A stretch of 64,000 nt of DNA from Gloeocapsopsis dulcis (GCF_032163395.1 NZ_CP119968.1:481501-545500), one strand, 5' to 3'. Counted from the stretch's first letter, positions 23,063-33,497 are shown. Notes: generated from the letters alone by a model not told the origin. Numbers and translations are program-made.

Positions 23063-24734
23063 AGAGAGGCTTAAATTGGCGTTGGAGGTTTCCATCTTCA
23101 ACAGTCACATTACCGTCGGCATTAAGGGAAATGATGGCAAGAGGTGCGTAGTGATGCTCGATTCCGTGGGGTGGTAGCGCTTCAGGGTGATCCGCTGAAC
23201 CAGGCCACTCAACATCGCCAGTAGCAGTGCGTGCTGGAATTAACCAATAGTCGCCAGTGCGATATTGATTTAGTTGATTTTGTGAAATTGGTTTTTGGAA
23301 TTGGATTTGCACGCCGTTTTCTAGTGTAAGCCATTCACCTTCCCTGATAAGCAAGGCTCCCTCTTTATCTTTCTCGGAGGAATCTGCTAGTTTATGCCAA
23401 CAACGTAGCAGTGGATGTTTTTCTTGGGAACTGCCAACTTTAGAGACACGCTTTCCTGCCAAAGTTACTTTGTTACTAGTACGATCAATATATGTAATCT
23501 TAAACAGAGGTTCAGCCCGATTTTGTAAAATGTAATCATCATCTACAATCTCAACCCAATCACCTTCTGATAAGCTAAAATGACTATCTTTTCCTATGCT
23601 TGCTAAAGTAATTATGATTTTTGGCTCTGCATTATTATTATCTTCAACACTTTTAATGGAAAAGGCAACAGAACTATTCTCTCGTGACCATTTAAAGGTG
23701 GCTTCTATGCCCACGACTGACCTATTACCTTCATTTTTTATCGTTCTTCCTCCGTGAATTTCTACACGATACAGCTGATTTTCAACACCACGATAACGTG
23801 ATCCAGGAGTAGTGATACAGGGGTTGCTACTTTTATCAACGTCTCGCTTACTTATTGCCATTAGTTTGCCACGGTTAGATGCCTGCCATTTCTCTTTAAC
23901 CTCAAGAAAAGCTCGCGACCTTGTTTCAGCATTCTGACTCTGAAGTTGAGGGAGTTCATCAGCCAATAGTTCTGTAGCCTTTACCTGCCATACTACCTTT
24001 GACCTCGTTGCTGTGTCTATTCCATGCAACGCCGCTTCACGTATGCCAGGAGTATATTCATTTGCGTCTTCAATGTAAGTAATATGACGCTCCCAAACGT
24101 CTAAGTATACTAAGTACTTATTATCAGGCTCAAGCTTATTATTATCTGCTAGTGGATAGTCAGGTTGAGTGTTGTAAGTAGTAATGTGGCGTACTTTGGC
24201 GCTTGCCTTTGTCTCAAATTGCCCTACGTCGGTATTAAGCTCCAATAATTGATTTTCCCGCTCTAAATTCAGAATTTGGGCTATTTTCTTTTGTTTGGTA
24301 TCCTCTTCGTCAAAAATTTCAACATACTGGTTGACTTGAAATTCTAAGTTTTGGAAAATCCAATTTGCTACTTTAATTTTTTTGCTTTCCGATTCATTTC
24401 CTTTCTTTACAACCTCAATGGGAATGGGTATCTTTTCTAGTTCGCATAAAATACCATCGACATAATAACGACCAGCCCTAATTATGAAGTCATTTTTAAC
24501 AGGAGCGTCATTTATTTTGATTTCTTCAATCGTAAAACCTAGATCGATAGCAGGTCCTCCATACGGTCCAATGAGATCTGCTGCCAAAGTTTGCAGGTAG
24601 TGCAAAAGGATGTCAACCTGTTCGTTCCAGTCGGAGTCGAGTTGGACTCTTCCTTGCTGCATGAGTACGCGCAGGAAGTGCTTGCTCCGATTGGAGGTGT
24701 CGCGGGTAAAGTCGCCTCTAAATTCGCCTTGCAT
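23037..24734 (-). CDS. DUF6519-type CIS baseplate/tail-associated protein, C terminus altered by IS6 junction
   Basis: 565 residues, last gene of the injection-system operon. The N terminus (MQGEFRGDFTRDTSNRSKHF, then LRVLMQQGRVQLDSDWNEQV) is diagnostic of DUF6519 proteins that accompany contractile injection systems. A long beta-rich middle follows, and near the end EALPPHGIEHHYAPLAIISL. The usual final strand appears as VTVEDGNLQRQFKPLS, but the last seven residues (MGGAPTA) are encoded by the IS6 fragment. A few or many native C-terminal residues, and any genes that followed, have been lost. Starts 9 bp after the gpI-like gene. Confidence 0.75.
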   Translation of the reverse strand: MQGEFRGDFTRDTSNRSKHFLRVLMQQGRVQLDSDWNEQVDILLHYLQTLAADLIGPYGGPAIDLGFTIEEIKINDAPVKNDFIIRAGRYYVDGILCELEKIPIPIEVVKKGNESESKKIKVANWIFQNLEFQVNQYVEIFDEEDTKQKKIAQILNLERENQLLELNTDVGQFETKASAKVRHITTYNTQPDYPLADNNKLEPDNKYLVYLDVWERHITYIEDANEYTPGIREAALHGIDTATRSKVVWQVKATELLADELPQLQSQNAETRSRAFLEVKEKWQASNRGKLMAISKRDVDKSSNPCITTPGSRYRGVENQLYRVEIHGGRTIKNEGNRSVVGIEATFKWSRENSSVAFSIKSVEDNNNAEPKIIITLASIGKDSHFSLSEGDWVEIVDDDYILQNRAEPLFKITYIDRTSNKVTLAGKRVSKVGSSQEKHPLLRCWHKLADSSEKDKEGALLIREGEWLTLENGVQIQFQKPISQNQLNQYRTGDYWLIPARTATGDVEWPGSADHPEALPPHGIEHHYAPLAIISLNADGNVTVEDGNLQRQFKPLSMGGAPTA

Positions 24735-24743
24735 ATTTCTCTC

Positions 24744-27080
24744 CTAGGTGGCATAAATCATGCCAACTTCCATACTGACTGGGGTGTACTCATTGAGACG
24801 AGTACGCAGGTTGATCTCTCGTTGGGGTTGATACAGGTCATGAAAAACACCCATTTCTGACTCATCGTCAGCGCCATGTTTGATTTCCTCGGCGCAAGCA
24901 GCGGCTAGTTGGCAGTAAGTAGGAGTACCATAGCGGGTGCTGTTGAACTGAGGTCGGACGCGATCGCGTTCTTGTTGCTTCAAACTTTCATCAACAACAG
25001 CCTGTTCTACCAAGTCAGGCTGGCAATTGTAACGGCGTGGAGTACGTGAACCATATAGGACGTAGCAGAAGCGCATACAGCCTAGTTGGCTGCGGGCTAC
25101 ATTAACCTGCCCGTTAAGGATGCAATTCTCTGCTAATTTGATAGCATGAACTTTGACTCGACCAAACACTGTGCTACGCAAGATAGTCAAAGTAGCGTGG
25201 GCGATAAGACAAGTAGGCGCACTCAAGGCTGCGTACTCACAGTTTGTAGCATCGAGAATACTATCGCTAATGTGAATCGAAATAGGGTCTGTCTTTACTT
25301 CATCTTGGGTAACTTGAATAGAACCAATAATACTTTGTTCGACTGTGATGCGAGCAGAGGTATTAATTAGTTCTAGGCTAGGCTCCGTTTCGTTGGTTGG
25401 CTCACACTTAACGTCCAGAGACCAGCCAGGAACTAGAGTGCAGTGACGAATTCTAACCTCGGCTAGCTGGTTTACAATTTGCACACCACGTCCGGCAATT
25501 AACAACCCATCCAGGATAACTCGCGGTGCAGAGGGATCTTCGTCTGAGCGACCGCAGTGCCGATATTGTTGCTCACCTTGGCTGGTATCTTGAATGTATT
25601 CAGTTTGCTGTGTTTCTTGGTTTTGCTCCTGTTGAGGACTATACATAATCCGCATTGCATCCGGTCGATTGGTAGACCAGTCGAGTAAGCGGAGCGTGGG
25701 TCTTGTACGGTTGCTACTAGTGTCGTTTTTTTGACAATTTATAAGACCAGCACGTAGCTCCAGTCGCTGCCCTGCTTCTAGGCAAATTTCCATCTGTTCT
25801 ACATAATCACTGTTGTCTATAATTTCAATAATGGCATTAAGTGGTTTGCGCTCCCGCCATTTATCTAAAGCTCCACTGATACGCCGAAACCCCTCTTCAG
25901 GAGCTATACTCTTTCTCACACAGTAGACCTCTTGAACGGATGGATCTGGTGTTTTTTCAGTTTCTGGTGTTATTTTTAAGACATATTGAGGACTGGATGA
26001 GGTACTCAAAGGATGTTCATACTCACCTCCACCGATATCTGCACTAAAGCCATAATGATAAGAAACCCAAATACCTTGCTTAGGTAATTTGCGTGGTGAA
26101 AAGGCAATACGACCTAGTTCTGGGTCTATTGCAATTTGCTCCTCGTCCTGAAATTGATATGTCCAATCACTTAAATCAGCAGGGACAATGTCCTCACTAT
26201 TGATTGCGATCAGTTGTTTTTGATTATCTAGCTCCTGCTCCCGAAAAATGCATAAACTTTTACCTACTCCGTAATAGTCGGCAGTATGGCTAGTAAAGGC
26301 TTGACGGCTGATGGGAGCAGGCACATTCGTCTCATCAGCAACGTGAGTGGGTTCTGGATCTTCTACAGGCAGGGTGAAAAGTTGCGTATCGTTGCCCAAT
26401 ATGCTGAACGTATAACGATTGCTAGCTCGATCAAGGCAATAAGCTGGGGCTTTAGTGACAGAGTAAGGTTTTAGCCGCCAAACAAAAACTCCTACGTTGA
26501 GAAGGTTATAGTAGCCTTGAGTGTACTGCGAATTGAGCCGCCTTATATCTACTGTATGGGCTAGCTCATTGAAAGGACTATATAGCTTTGCTAGGGCATT
26601 GCTCTGATGAAGATCCAAAGTAAGCCCTCGTTCTAGCTTGAGGTGATTGACGGCTTGAGTAAACCCCAGCAATTGATAAAATTCCACTGCCCGTGCTGGC
26701 CAGCCTGCCACGTCATACGCTAGTAGTTCTAGCAGAGTCAGCGCTCCCTTGCGTCGTCGATAGCGGATGGTATTAGCCACCTCGCGGCGGGGAGTGAGAA
26801 TTTTTTGGCGCTGCTGTTCCCGCAGGTTGTTTTCTTCTCCCAGTACGTCAGCATTGTGAACGGGCTGATAGCCAATCAAGTCACCAATGTAAGGTATGAC
26901 CCAGTCCTGACAAGTCTCAATGAACCAGTTTTCATACAGTTGAGTGATATCAGCTTCAACGACATCCACTTGCTCGGAAACGACCTGCAATAGTGCCTGA
27001 AGTGGAAAACCCCGTTCAGCGTCGCGCTGGCGGTAAATTCCTGGGAGAAGATTGTAAAGACGATCCGGCAAGTTGTTCAT
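24744..27080 (-). CDS. CIS tail protein I-like (Afp12/gpI-like) baseplate protein
   Basis: 778 residues. The first ~180 resemble phage tail protein I/gpI: LPDRLYNLLPGIYRQRDAER, then IGDLIGYQPVHN, RREVANTIRYRRRKGAL and TLLELLAYDVAGWPARAVEF. The remainder is a beta-rich, probably right-handed-helix region with repeated short strands (residues ~450-650; VRIHCTLVPG-type units). This architecture fits the outer baseplate component that links wedge and fibres. ATG overlaps the preceding gene's stop (ATGA). Confidence 0.8.
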   Translation of the reverse strand: MNNLPDRLYNLLPGIYRQRDAERGFPLQALLQVVSEQVDVVEADITQLYENWFIETCQDWVIPYIGDLIGYQPVHNADVLGEENNLREQQRQKILTPRREVANTIRYRRRKGALTLLELLAYDVAGWPARAVEFYQLLGFTQAVNHLKLERGLTLDLHQSNALAKLYSPFNELAHTVDIRRLNSQYTQGYYNLLNVGVFVWRLKPYSVTKAPAYCLDRASNRYTFSILGNDTQLFTLPVEDPEPTHVADETNVPAPISRQAFTSHTADYYGVGKSLCIFREQELDNQKQLIAINSEDIVPADLSDWTYQFQDEEQIAIDPELGRIAFSPRKLPKQGIWVSYHYGFSADIGGGEYEHPLSTSSSPQYVLKITPETEKTPDPSVQEVYCVRKSIAPEEGFRRISGALDKWRERKPLNAIIEIIDNSDYVEQMEICLEAGQRLELRAGLINCQKNDTSSNRTRPTLRLLDWSTNRPDAMRIMYSPQQEQNQETQQTEYIQDTSQGEQQYRHCGRSDEDPSAPRVILDGLLIAGRGVQIVNQLAEVRIRHCTLVPGWSLDVKCEPTNETEPSLELINTSARITVEQSIIGSIQVTQDEVKTDPISIHISDSILDATNCEYAALSAPTCLIAHATLTILRSTVFGRVKVHAIKLAENCILNGQVNVARSQLGCMRFCYVLYGSRTPRRYNCQPDLVEQAVVDESLKQQERDRVRPQFNSTRYGTPTYCQLAAACAEEIKHGADDESEMGVFHDLYQPQREINLRTRLNEYTPVSMEVGMIYAT

Positions 27081-29752
27081 GAGGATAACTCCGTGAGGAG
27101 CAGCGTTTCGGGCAAGGTGGGATTGAGATAGGCAAGCTGAGCTGGTTGGATATCGCCATTTCCAAAGGATGCATAGTTTACTACTATCTGACGAGTGAGC
27201 GATCCTGTTTCCACGAGTTGCTGCTGACCGTTGGCATCTGGTAACTTCTCAGGAATTATGCTGAACGTATCTACATCCACATAAGCCACACCTGCAACTT
27301 GCTGAATTGTATTGATAACTTCGCTTAAAAACACATCCTGACCTAAATCGCGGCGATTAAAGCTGAATACATCTAGTAATGCACTGCGGATTTTAGGTTC
27401 AACAGATTTCCACTGGTATTCCGGCAACACGCGCACTTTAGCACTGATGCATAGAAACTTAAGCTCACGCATTTCTACCTGAATTCGCTGATTTGGATCG
27501 CCGAACTGGTGCAGTGCTTGGCGCAGGTTTCGATCTAGCTCAGAAGTGGGATCGATAGGAATGTCATCAGCACCAGCAATGGTCAAGTGGATGAATTGTC
27601 CCTGACGATCCCAAAGGCGGATGGCACTAGCTTTGCCAATGCCAGCAAAGGCACGGGTAAAATCTGTATAATCCTGTAGCGATACCAAACGACCTAATGC
27701 CAGCACTCCTAACGATGCATTGCGACGCGCTAGGTTGTGGCTCTCTCGATCTGCACCACCAGAAGCAAGCAACGGGTTAATTACGCTCTTTAATCCAAGT
27801 GGTCGTGTTGCCAGTTGGCTAATTTTTTCTGCCTCAACGTTACCTGCTTTACCAATACCCGTGCGATAGGTAGCCTTAACGTTCTCAACTCCTGTTGGTA
27901 GACGTGATCCTTGCTCTCCGTTGCCGAAAACTATTGTTGTTTTGCTCTCATCGTCAGTTTGCGTAATGTAACGGCGATCGCTTGGTTCTAGTGCAGCAAG
28001 GTTTTCCGTTTCATGCCAAAGAATATCGTTAACACGCACTTGCAGGGTACTTTCTGTACCATTGGGAGTGGTTGCAGCTAGATAAGTAAGCGGCGCTTGG
28101 CGGAGAGTAAATTGCTGTAGTGCCTTACTACCGTCGCCACTACCTAATATTTCTTCACGAGTTTCGCCGTGGGTGGCTTTGACCACGTTGCCATAGATTG
28201 TTACTGTGTCACGCTTGTAGCGTTTTGTTAGACTGTTGTTAGTTAGAATAATAGTGCTGTAGCGCTTCTTGTTAGAATCTTCTTTTTGCTCAACGCTAGC
28301 CAGCATCACCAGCTCACTTGATTTACCAGAACTGTTGTTTAAATCGCCAGAGACAATCAACCAACGACCCCCTTTCAAGTCAGGATATGAGTCTTCTAAT
28401 TCAATTCGGTTGGAGTCTATTGGGTCTTCTATCGGTTCCTCAGCCAGCTCCAACTTCTCGCTTTGGGCATAAACGGTTGTACCGCGAATAACGCTAAAGT
28501 TGTCAGGAGAAGTTCCTGGATTCCACCATGGAGTATTACTAGGTAAAGTAATCTTTGTTATTCTCGTGCTAATACCATAGGTACTGCGAGACTGTGAAGA
28601 TACGCTCTCAATTCCGCTAATAAAAATCGGTTTGGCTTCATTAGGATTGTGCACAGCTATATAACTGTCAGATCCAAGTACAATTTGGTTATATACGTTG
28701 TCCAGGAAAATTACGTTCTGCGCTTCAGGTGTTGGTTCATTGGCACCTACGGCTACTTCCCATTCTTTCCACTGGGATGGAAGTAAGGGTTTGCCATCTT
28801 CGTCGAAGGCTATCTTAGGTGCATTGTGACCAAAGAGCGGAGCTGTCACACGCAATGCATAGAATTCAACTTCAGCAAATGCCAAATTTACTGCACGGTC
28901 ATTAGAGTCAGTATTTTCATTACGTTTTGGGCGAGTGAGTGTTTCCTGAAGTTCTACCTTGGTGCGATTATTAGCAGCTTGTAGCTTAACTTCCTTGACA
29001 AAGTAAATGTCTTTTTGAATAACGGTCTCCAACCGATTACCTTGTTCATCTACTTCAAAGACGATAAATAAGAGTGGGTCATTTGGCTTCAAGTTCGTCG
29101 CTGTGCCTTGAAAGTAAAGAGTATCTGTTTTAATCTCGTTTTCTTGATCCTTTCGAGTAATCTCTTGAGGACGATTGAGTTTAGGTTGGAGATTATTCCA
29201 CTCGGCGCGGGCTTCTAGTTTTTCCGCTGTCTCAAAAGATTGGGGTAATTCACCTTGACCTGGTACGCTCTGAGCGCGGGTACTAACAGGAAGATCTATC
29301 TTGTAATCTTTTTCCAGGGTAAAGGCAAGGTAGACGCTGGCAGCTACACCAGGGCGCAATCTATAGCCCACCATCCGAGCTAGTTCTAAGATAGAGCGCT
29401 GCTCGGTGGCAGTTTGCAGGTAGCCTTCATTGGCAATACGCTCTTGATAAAAGGTGAGAACATCGGCTACAGTTGCCCAGGCATCGAGTAGAGCAATCGC
29501 TGGGTCATCACTAACCCGCGTCTGCAAATTCGTCAGGGGATTAATTTTTTTTGGCGCTTTCGGTTTCCCCTGCTCGTCAAGCTCTTCTACAGGAATCTCT
29601 AAAGCCAAACTTGATAGAGCTGCTTTCATGGTTTCTAGAAAGCTACCATGAGTGCCTACTCGATAACTTAAGGCGCTTAAGCCTGGGCGGTTGGAGTTCG
29701 CTATTGGTGTCAGTTTTTCAATTCCTTCACAGCAGCCGCACTCTTCGTTCAT
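27077..29752 (-). CDS. CIS baseplate wedge protein (baseplate assembly, J-like, copy 2)
   Basis: 891 residues. The N terminus (RPGLSALSYRVGTHGSFLET, LTNLQTRVSDDPAIALLDAW, VADVLTFYQERIANEGYL) is the conserved block of CIS putative baseplate assembly proteins. The C-terminal half contains the gpJ-like core (VFGNGEQGSRLPTGVENVKA, LVSLQDYTDFTRAFAGIGKA). It probably pairs with the 1011-residue paralogue to form the wedge heterodimer, as Afp11/12 or T4 gp6 do. Overlaps both neighbours by 4 bp. Confidence 0.85.
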   Translation of the reverse strand: MNEECGCCEGIEKLTPIANSNRPGLSALSYRVGTHGSFLETMKAALSSLALEIPVEELDEQGKPKAPKKINPLTNLQTRVSDDPAIALLDAWATVADVLTFYQERIANEGYLQTATEQRSILELARMVGYRLRPGVAASVYLAFTLEKDYKIDLPVSTRAQSVPGQGELPQSFETAEKLEARAEWNNLQPKLNRPQEITRKDQENEIKTDTLYFQGTATNLKPNDPLLFIVFEVDEQGNRLETVIQKDIYFVKEVKLQAANNRTKVELQETLTRPKRNENTDSNDRAVNLAFAEVEFYALRVTAPLFGHNAPKIAFDEDGKPLLPSQWKEWEVAVGANEPTPEAQNVIFLDNVYNQIVLGSDSYIAVHNPNEAKPIFISGIESVSSQSRSTYGISTRITKITLPSNTPWWNPGTSPDNFSVIRGTTVYAQSEKLELAEEPIEDPIDSNRIELEDSYPDLKGGRWLIVSGDLNNSSGKSSELVMLASVEQKEDSNKKRYSTIILTNNSLTKRYKRDTVTIYGNVVKATHGETREEILGSGDGSKALQQFTLRQAPLTYLAATTPNGTESTLQVRVNDILWHETENLAALEPSDRRYITQTDDESKTTIVFGNGEQGSRLPTGVENVKATYRTGIGKAGNVEAEKISQLATRPLGLKSVINPLLASGGADRESHNLARRNASLGVLALGRLVSLQDYTDFTRAFAGIGKASAIRLWDRQGQFIHLTIAGADDIPIDPTSELDRNLRQALHQFGDPNQRIQVEMRELKFLCISAKVRVLPEYQWKSVEPKIRSALLDVFSFNRRDLGQDVFLSEVINTIQQVAGVAYVDVDTFSIIPEKLPDANGQQQLVETGSLTRQIVVNYASFGNGDIQPAQLAYLNPTLPETLLLTELSS

Positions 29753-32700
29753 CGCCCACCTCGTAAATTCAGCTTGAGTCTACCGTTTTCAGGAAAGCTG
29801 GGGTCGTTATCCAACCGAGCAATCTCTTGCGGATTAATTACTAATACCCCGTTTTCCAATTCCTGATTGTCACCTTCATAGAGCCGTTGTAGCTTTGTAA
29901 TCTCTACACTTTCTATACCTGGAAGGGCTTGAGCCGCAGTAACCAGTTTACTTAGGTAGATACTATCGCCAAAGGTGAAGTTATCAGGATGGAAGAAACC
30001 TCGTTTACCATCCGGTAGGAGACGGTTGCTAAATACATCTAGCAAGACAGCTTTAACTTGACCCCGTAGGTATCTTGGTAAAACATTTATAGCCATTTCT
30101 ATATCTACAGGTACATACTGTGCAGATACAACTACTAAATCGTGACCGATTCGCCGATAGCGGTGTAAATAGCCCTTAATTTCTAAACATAAGCTTTCAT
30201 GTGCTACTTCGTCATTTAAAGGATCGATTGCTACCTGAACTTTGTACCAACTGCCAGTCCAACGTAGGGTTGCTGCTGCTCGTTGCACCTTCGGGTGGCG
30301 CTCTGCTAAGCGGGCATAATCATCAGCCGTAATAGCTCGCTGTAGTTCCTGGCGAAAGGTAGTGGGGGCAAATAGCTTTACTTCGGCCAATGGTTCGGGA
30401 TCTATGCCTCCCTGAGCAGGTAAAGGATTTCGTACTTGCTCAATCCCCCCACTTTGTGTAGATTCTCTGAAGACGATGTGAGAGATCGCCTCGGCTCCAA
30501 CATTGCCAGCGGAACCATTGCCTACCCGATATATAGGTGTAAAAGTTGTTTCAGGCTTAGGAGCACGACCTAATTCACCATCACCAAAGCGGAGGTACGC
30601 TTGCCCTTTATTGTCGATCTCGACTGCAAAATGGCGATCGCGACTATTACTGCCAAATAAATCGCGCTTAGGTAGCCATTCTAACTCTTGCTCCTGCGGT
30701 TCCTCCCACAGTTTGACAGAAGATGGAAGGGCATCTCGTGGTTCCTGTTGCAGTGCAATACTAGCAGGACCAAAAAATGCTGATTTAGTATCCTCCAAGT
30801 TAACATCTGAAGGATTTTCAATAATATTCGTCTCCTGAAAAATGTCTTCGATCTCCTGTACTTCTAAATTCCCTAGTACATGACCTCCTCGGACCCTCTC
30901 AATCAAGGCTTCTAAACGTCTAATTTTTTTAGTAGTTACATCTTGCTCTAACTTTTTGGTAGCGATAGCCAGTTCCTCTGTATTGCTCTGTCGAAGATTA
31001 CCACCTGATGTAGTTAGGCCAACTCGATCAGTTACTCTGTTGCCAAAAATTCTAGAAATTTCCCTAATCCTTTCGGTGAAAGACTCCCGTTCGCTATCTG
31101 GTTTCTGTAACAACTTAACTATTTGGTTGCGTAACTCTTCCTTAAGCTTGCTAAGGCGCTGTGCTTGCTGTTGAGCAACTACAGAAGGAATAGGGAAGGG
31201 AACATAATGAGTCACAGGATAGTAGAGCAGAGATGGTCGAAACAAAACTGGTTTTAAGAGTGTTGCGCGTGGTTGCCCGACTTCCTCACAGCCAGCATCT
31301 AGTTTGATGGACTTAGGCGCTTTTAAAGGCTCAGCATCAGCTTGAAGATCGGGGTTAATTGTGCGGCCGTGGTCAACTAAGATGACGTTGCCCCACGCAA
31401 CGCTGATATTCTCGATGTACTCACATTCTGGCGCTTTCCCTATAGCGGAGATGCAAAGTGGAAAAGGTAATGCATCTTCCTTTGCCCACTCAATCTCAAC
31501 GTAGGGTTGTTGGCACAGTTGATCGGTTTCATGCTTGACTCTAGTTAGCCTTACAGGATGGCGGTGTGTAGGGTTGGCATCAGCTTTACTTCCAGTCTGG
31601 GAACCTTTAATCTCCTCAAAGATAAGGACATCACCGACTTCTAGGTTTAAAAAACGCTGTTGAGATTGACTTGGTTCTGGTTGAGTAGGAGCTTTCTGCT
31701 GTGCTGCTTGTTGCTGGGTTTGCTCTGGTAATGTCTGTTCGTTGGCTGGGCATTCTTCTGGTTCGCTGTCCTTCAACCAAGCAATTGTAGTACCACGAGG
31801 TAGGCAACATTCGCGATCGCCCCAAGTGTAAAAGTAGATTTCATTGTGTGCTTGATAAAGATCGATGTTGTAATCTTCTGCTTGTAGATTTGCCGGAATT
31901 ATTGGCTCAAAAACCTTGTACTGACTTGATGGCAATTTCTGCACATCTTCATGTTTGAGAATAGTATCGCCGCCTGCAAAATTATCTTTATAGCGGGTGA
32001 TGAAGTAAAAGTCTTTTGGGTTGAGCGATAGTTTAGGAGTATTTAGTTGCAAACAGACCCAGGTACGGGCATTACAACCTTCGTGCATTGGGTAGTCAAT
32101 TAAGCGGACGTGCCGACGCACAGAGATACGGCAGCGAGCGGTATTTAGATAAGCTTCGGTAGCAACCGCATCTTGATAATAGCTAAGGTAGTCGCCAACA
32201 TAAGCTAATAATTCCACTAAGGTAATGCCTATGTCAGAGGCATGACGCTCCTTCCATCGAGGCATAATTAGGGCTAGCCGATCTAAAATCAACTGACGGA
32301 AGCTGCCATAGTCTTTAGCCAGGTAGTTAATTTCTGGCTCGACTGGTAGTGTTGGTGGGCAAGTTTCCTTGGGTAAGCAGTCAAGATCACTGGGACAGCC
32401 AGCCTTAAACGAGAACTGTAATTCGGCATACCTAGGATCGAATCCTTCGAGTGGCTCATTGCCAGGTTTACCGTCGTTTCCAGGTTTTACAAGTCGAAGA
32501 GTATAGGTAGAAAAATCACCTGGCTGATTTACACTCACCTTGATGCAATCTTCATCAACCCTACAAGGCGCGACATTAATCACCTCGATGTTACGAACTC
32601 GCCTACCGCCATCAATCCGTACATTCGCTTTTGTCAGATTGTCGGGAGCTTTATTCAGTAAATAGACTGTTAATATGCGCTGATCCTCGCTCACTTCTAG

Positions 32701-32784
32701 GTAGTCGAGACCGTTGAACTCCTCTGTTGAGCGTACTAGATGGCGACGCTGTTCGTTTTTGCAGGTAAAAGCGGGAGCGGTCAT
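29749..32784 (-). CDS. CIS baseplate wedge protein (Afp11/gpJ-like, copy 1)
   Basis: 1011 residues, the largest protein of the operon. INYLAKDYGSFRQLILDRLA, DIGITLVELLAYVGDYLSYYQ and DAVATEAYLNTARCRISVRR are the standard wedge N-terminal motifs. A long charged insertion (residues ~560-690, rich in Glu/Lys and Leu) is probably coiled coil. The C-terminal gpJ-like domain contains LRFGDGELGRAPKPETTF and ITADDYARLAERHPKVQRAA. It assembles around the hub and triggers sheath contraction in known systems. Overlaps the gp25-like and copy-2 genes. Confidence 0.87.
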   Translation of the reverse strand: MTAPAFTCKNEQRRHLVRSTEEFNGLDYLEVSEDQRILTVYLLNKAPDNLTKANVRIDGGRRVRNIEVINVAPCRVDEDCIKVSVNQPGDFSTYTLRLVKPGNDGKPGNEPLEGFDPRYAELQFSFKAGCPSDLDCLPKETCPPTLPVEPEINYLAKDYGSFRQLILDRLALIMPRWKERHASDIGITLVELLAYVGDYLSYYQDAVATEAYLNTARCRISVRRHVRLIDYPMHEGCNARTWVCLQLNTPKLSLNPKDFYFITRYKDNFAGGDTILKHEDVQKLPSSQYKVFEPIIPANLQAEDYNIDLYQAHNEIYFYTWGDRECCLPRGTTIAWLKDSEPEECPANEQTLPEQTQQQAAQQKAPTQPEPSQSQQRFLNLEVGDVLIFEEIKGSQTGSKADANPTHRHPVRLTRVKHETDQLCQQPYVEIEWAKEDALPFPLCISAIGKAPECEYIENISVAWGNVILVDHGRTINPDLQADAEPLKAPKSIKLDAGCEEVGQPRATLLKPVLFRPSLLYYPVTHYVPFPIPSVVAQQQAQRLSKLKEELRNQIVKLLQKPDSERESFTERIREISRIFGNRVTDRVGLTTSGGNLRQSNTEELAIATKKLEQDVTTKKIRRLEALIERVRGGHVLGNLEVQEIEDIFQETNIIENPSDVNLEDTKSAFFGPASIALQQEPRDALPSSVKLWEEPQEQELEWLPKRDLFGSNSRDRHFAVEIDNKGQAYLRFGDGELGRAPKPETTFTPIYRVGNGSAGNVGAEAISHIVFRESTQSGGIEQVRNPLPAQGGIDPEPLAEVKLFAPTTFRQELQRAITADDYARLAERHPKVQRAAATLRWTGSWYKVQVAIDPLNDEVAHESLCLEIKGYLHRYRRIGHDLVVVSAQYVPVDIEMAINVLPRYLRGQVKAVLLDVFSNRLLPDGKRGFFHPDNFTFGDSIYLSKLVTAAQALPGIESVEITKLQRLYEGDNQELENGVLVINPQEIARLDNDPSFPENGRLKLNLRGGR

Positions 32785-33143
32785 TACACATTCCTCTGCT
32801 CTAAAACTTCGTAGCGGCGATCGCCTGTGCGCCGGACTAAATACTGAATAAGTATGCGGAGAGTAGCATCTTCACTTACCACCTCTAACGCTTGCACTTC
32901 AATCAAATCGCCTAGCCATTGCTGTAAAGCAGCCTGGAGAGTGAACTGTAAAGCAGCTGCCAATTCAGGGCTGTTGGGTGCAAACACCTGCTGTAGTAGA
33001 CCGCTGCCAAAATTAGGTCGGTTAACACGCTCTCCAGGGTTCGTGAACAGTAGTTGCTCAAGCATGTCACGAATGTGGTCGGCATCGTCAGTAGTGGCAG
33101 TACGACCTCTGCTATCAAATTGCAAGGGAAAGTCAATGTTCAT
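32784..33143 (-). CDS. gp25-like baseplate/sheath-initiator protein
   Basis: 119 residues from ATG 33143. IDFPLQFDSRGRTATTDDAD, IRDMLEQLLFTNPGERVNRP and the signature NFGSGL identify the GPW/gp25 family, whose C-terminal part nucleates sheath polymerisation by mimicking a sheath subunit. The frame extends 48 codons further upstream, but that part overlaps the PAAR gene. The true start forms TGATG with the PAAR stop, giving tight coupling. Confidence 0.9.
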   Translation of the reverse strand: MNIDFPLQFDSRGRTATTDDADHIRDMLEQLLFTNPGERVNRPNFGSGLLQQVFAPNSPELAAALQFTLQAALQQWLGDLIEVQALEVVSEDATLRILIQYLVRRTGDRRYEVLEQRNV

Positions 33144-33478
33144 CACATTCCACTCACTCGAGGTTGGCTTCCAACTATCGTTGGTGGTCCTTGGGGAATC
33201 TGTTCCAGGCTTTGACAAATACCTGTACTGGTTTGAAGAATGGCGGGTTGACCATTGATGAATACTCGCATAGCTGGAACTAACCACTGCGCTTTAACGC
33301 ATGGCTGAGGTTTTGGTCCTGGTATAGTAAAGGGGCAGCCTGCTATTAGGTAAGTATCAGCGAGGGTAGCCACTGGCTGTCCGCTGACCAGCACCCTAGT
33401 GTTAGAGGAAATAGTGGATATCTGTCCAGCGTGCGGGCAGATAGCTGAAGCACCAACGTGAAAGAGCAAACCAGGCAT
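33143..33478 (-). CDS. PAAR-like spike-tip protein
   Basis: 111 residues. HVGASAICPHAGQISTISSN, TRVLVSGQPVATLADTYLIA and MRVFINGQPAILQTSTG show the paired beta-hairpin repeats of PAAR/DUF4280-like tips. Three cysteines (CPH, GCP, PC) and a histidine are available for metal binding near the apex. It should sharpen the spike and may load effectors. Placed between the spike and gp25 genes as in other CIS loci. Confidence 0.82.
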   Translation of the reverse strand: MPGLLFHVGASAICPHAGQISTISSNTRVLVSGQPVATLADTYLIAGCPFTIPGPKPQPCVKAQWLVPAMRVFINGQPAILQTSTGICQSLEQIPQGPPTIVGSQPRVSGM

Positions 33479-33497
33479 CGTTAAGTCCTCTGTTAAC

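Noticed and set aside
32784-33287. Extended 167-residue version of the gp25 protein
   Set aside because: The additional 48 codons overlap the PAAR gene in another frame; the TGATG junction marks the true start.
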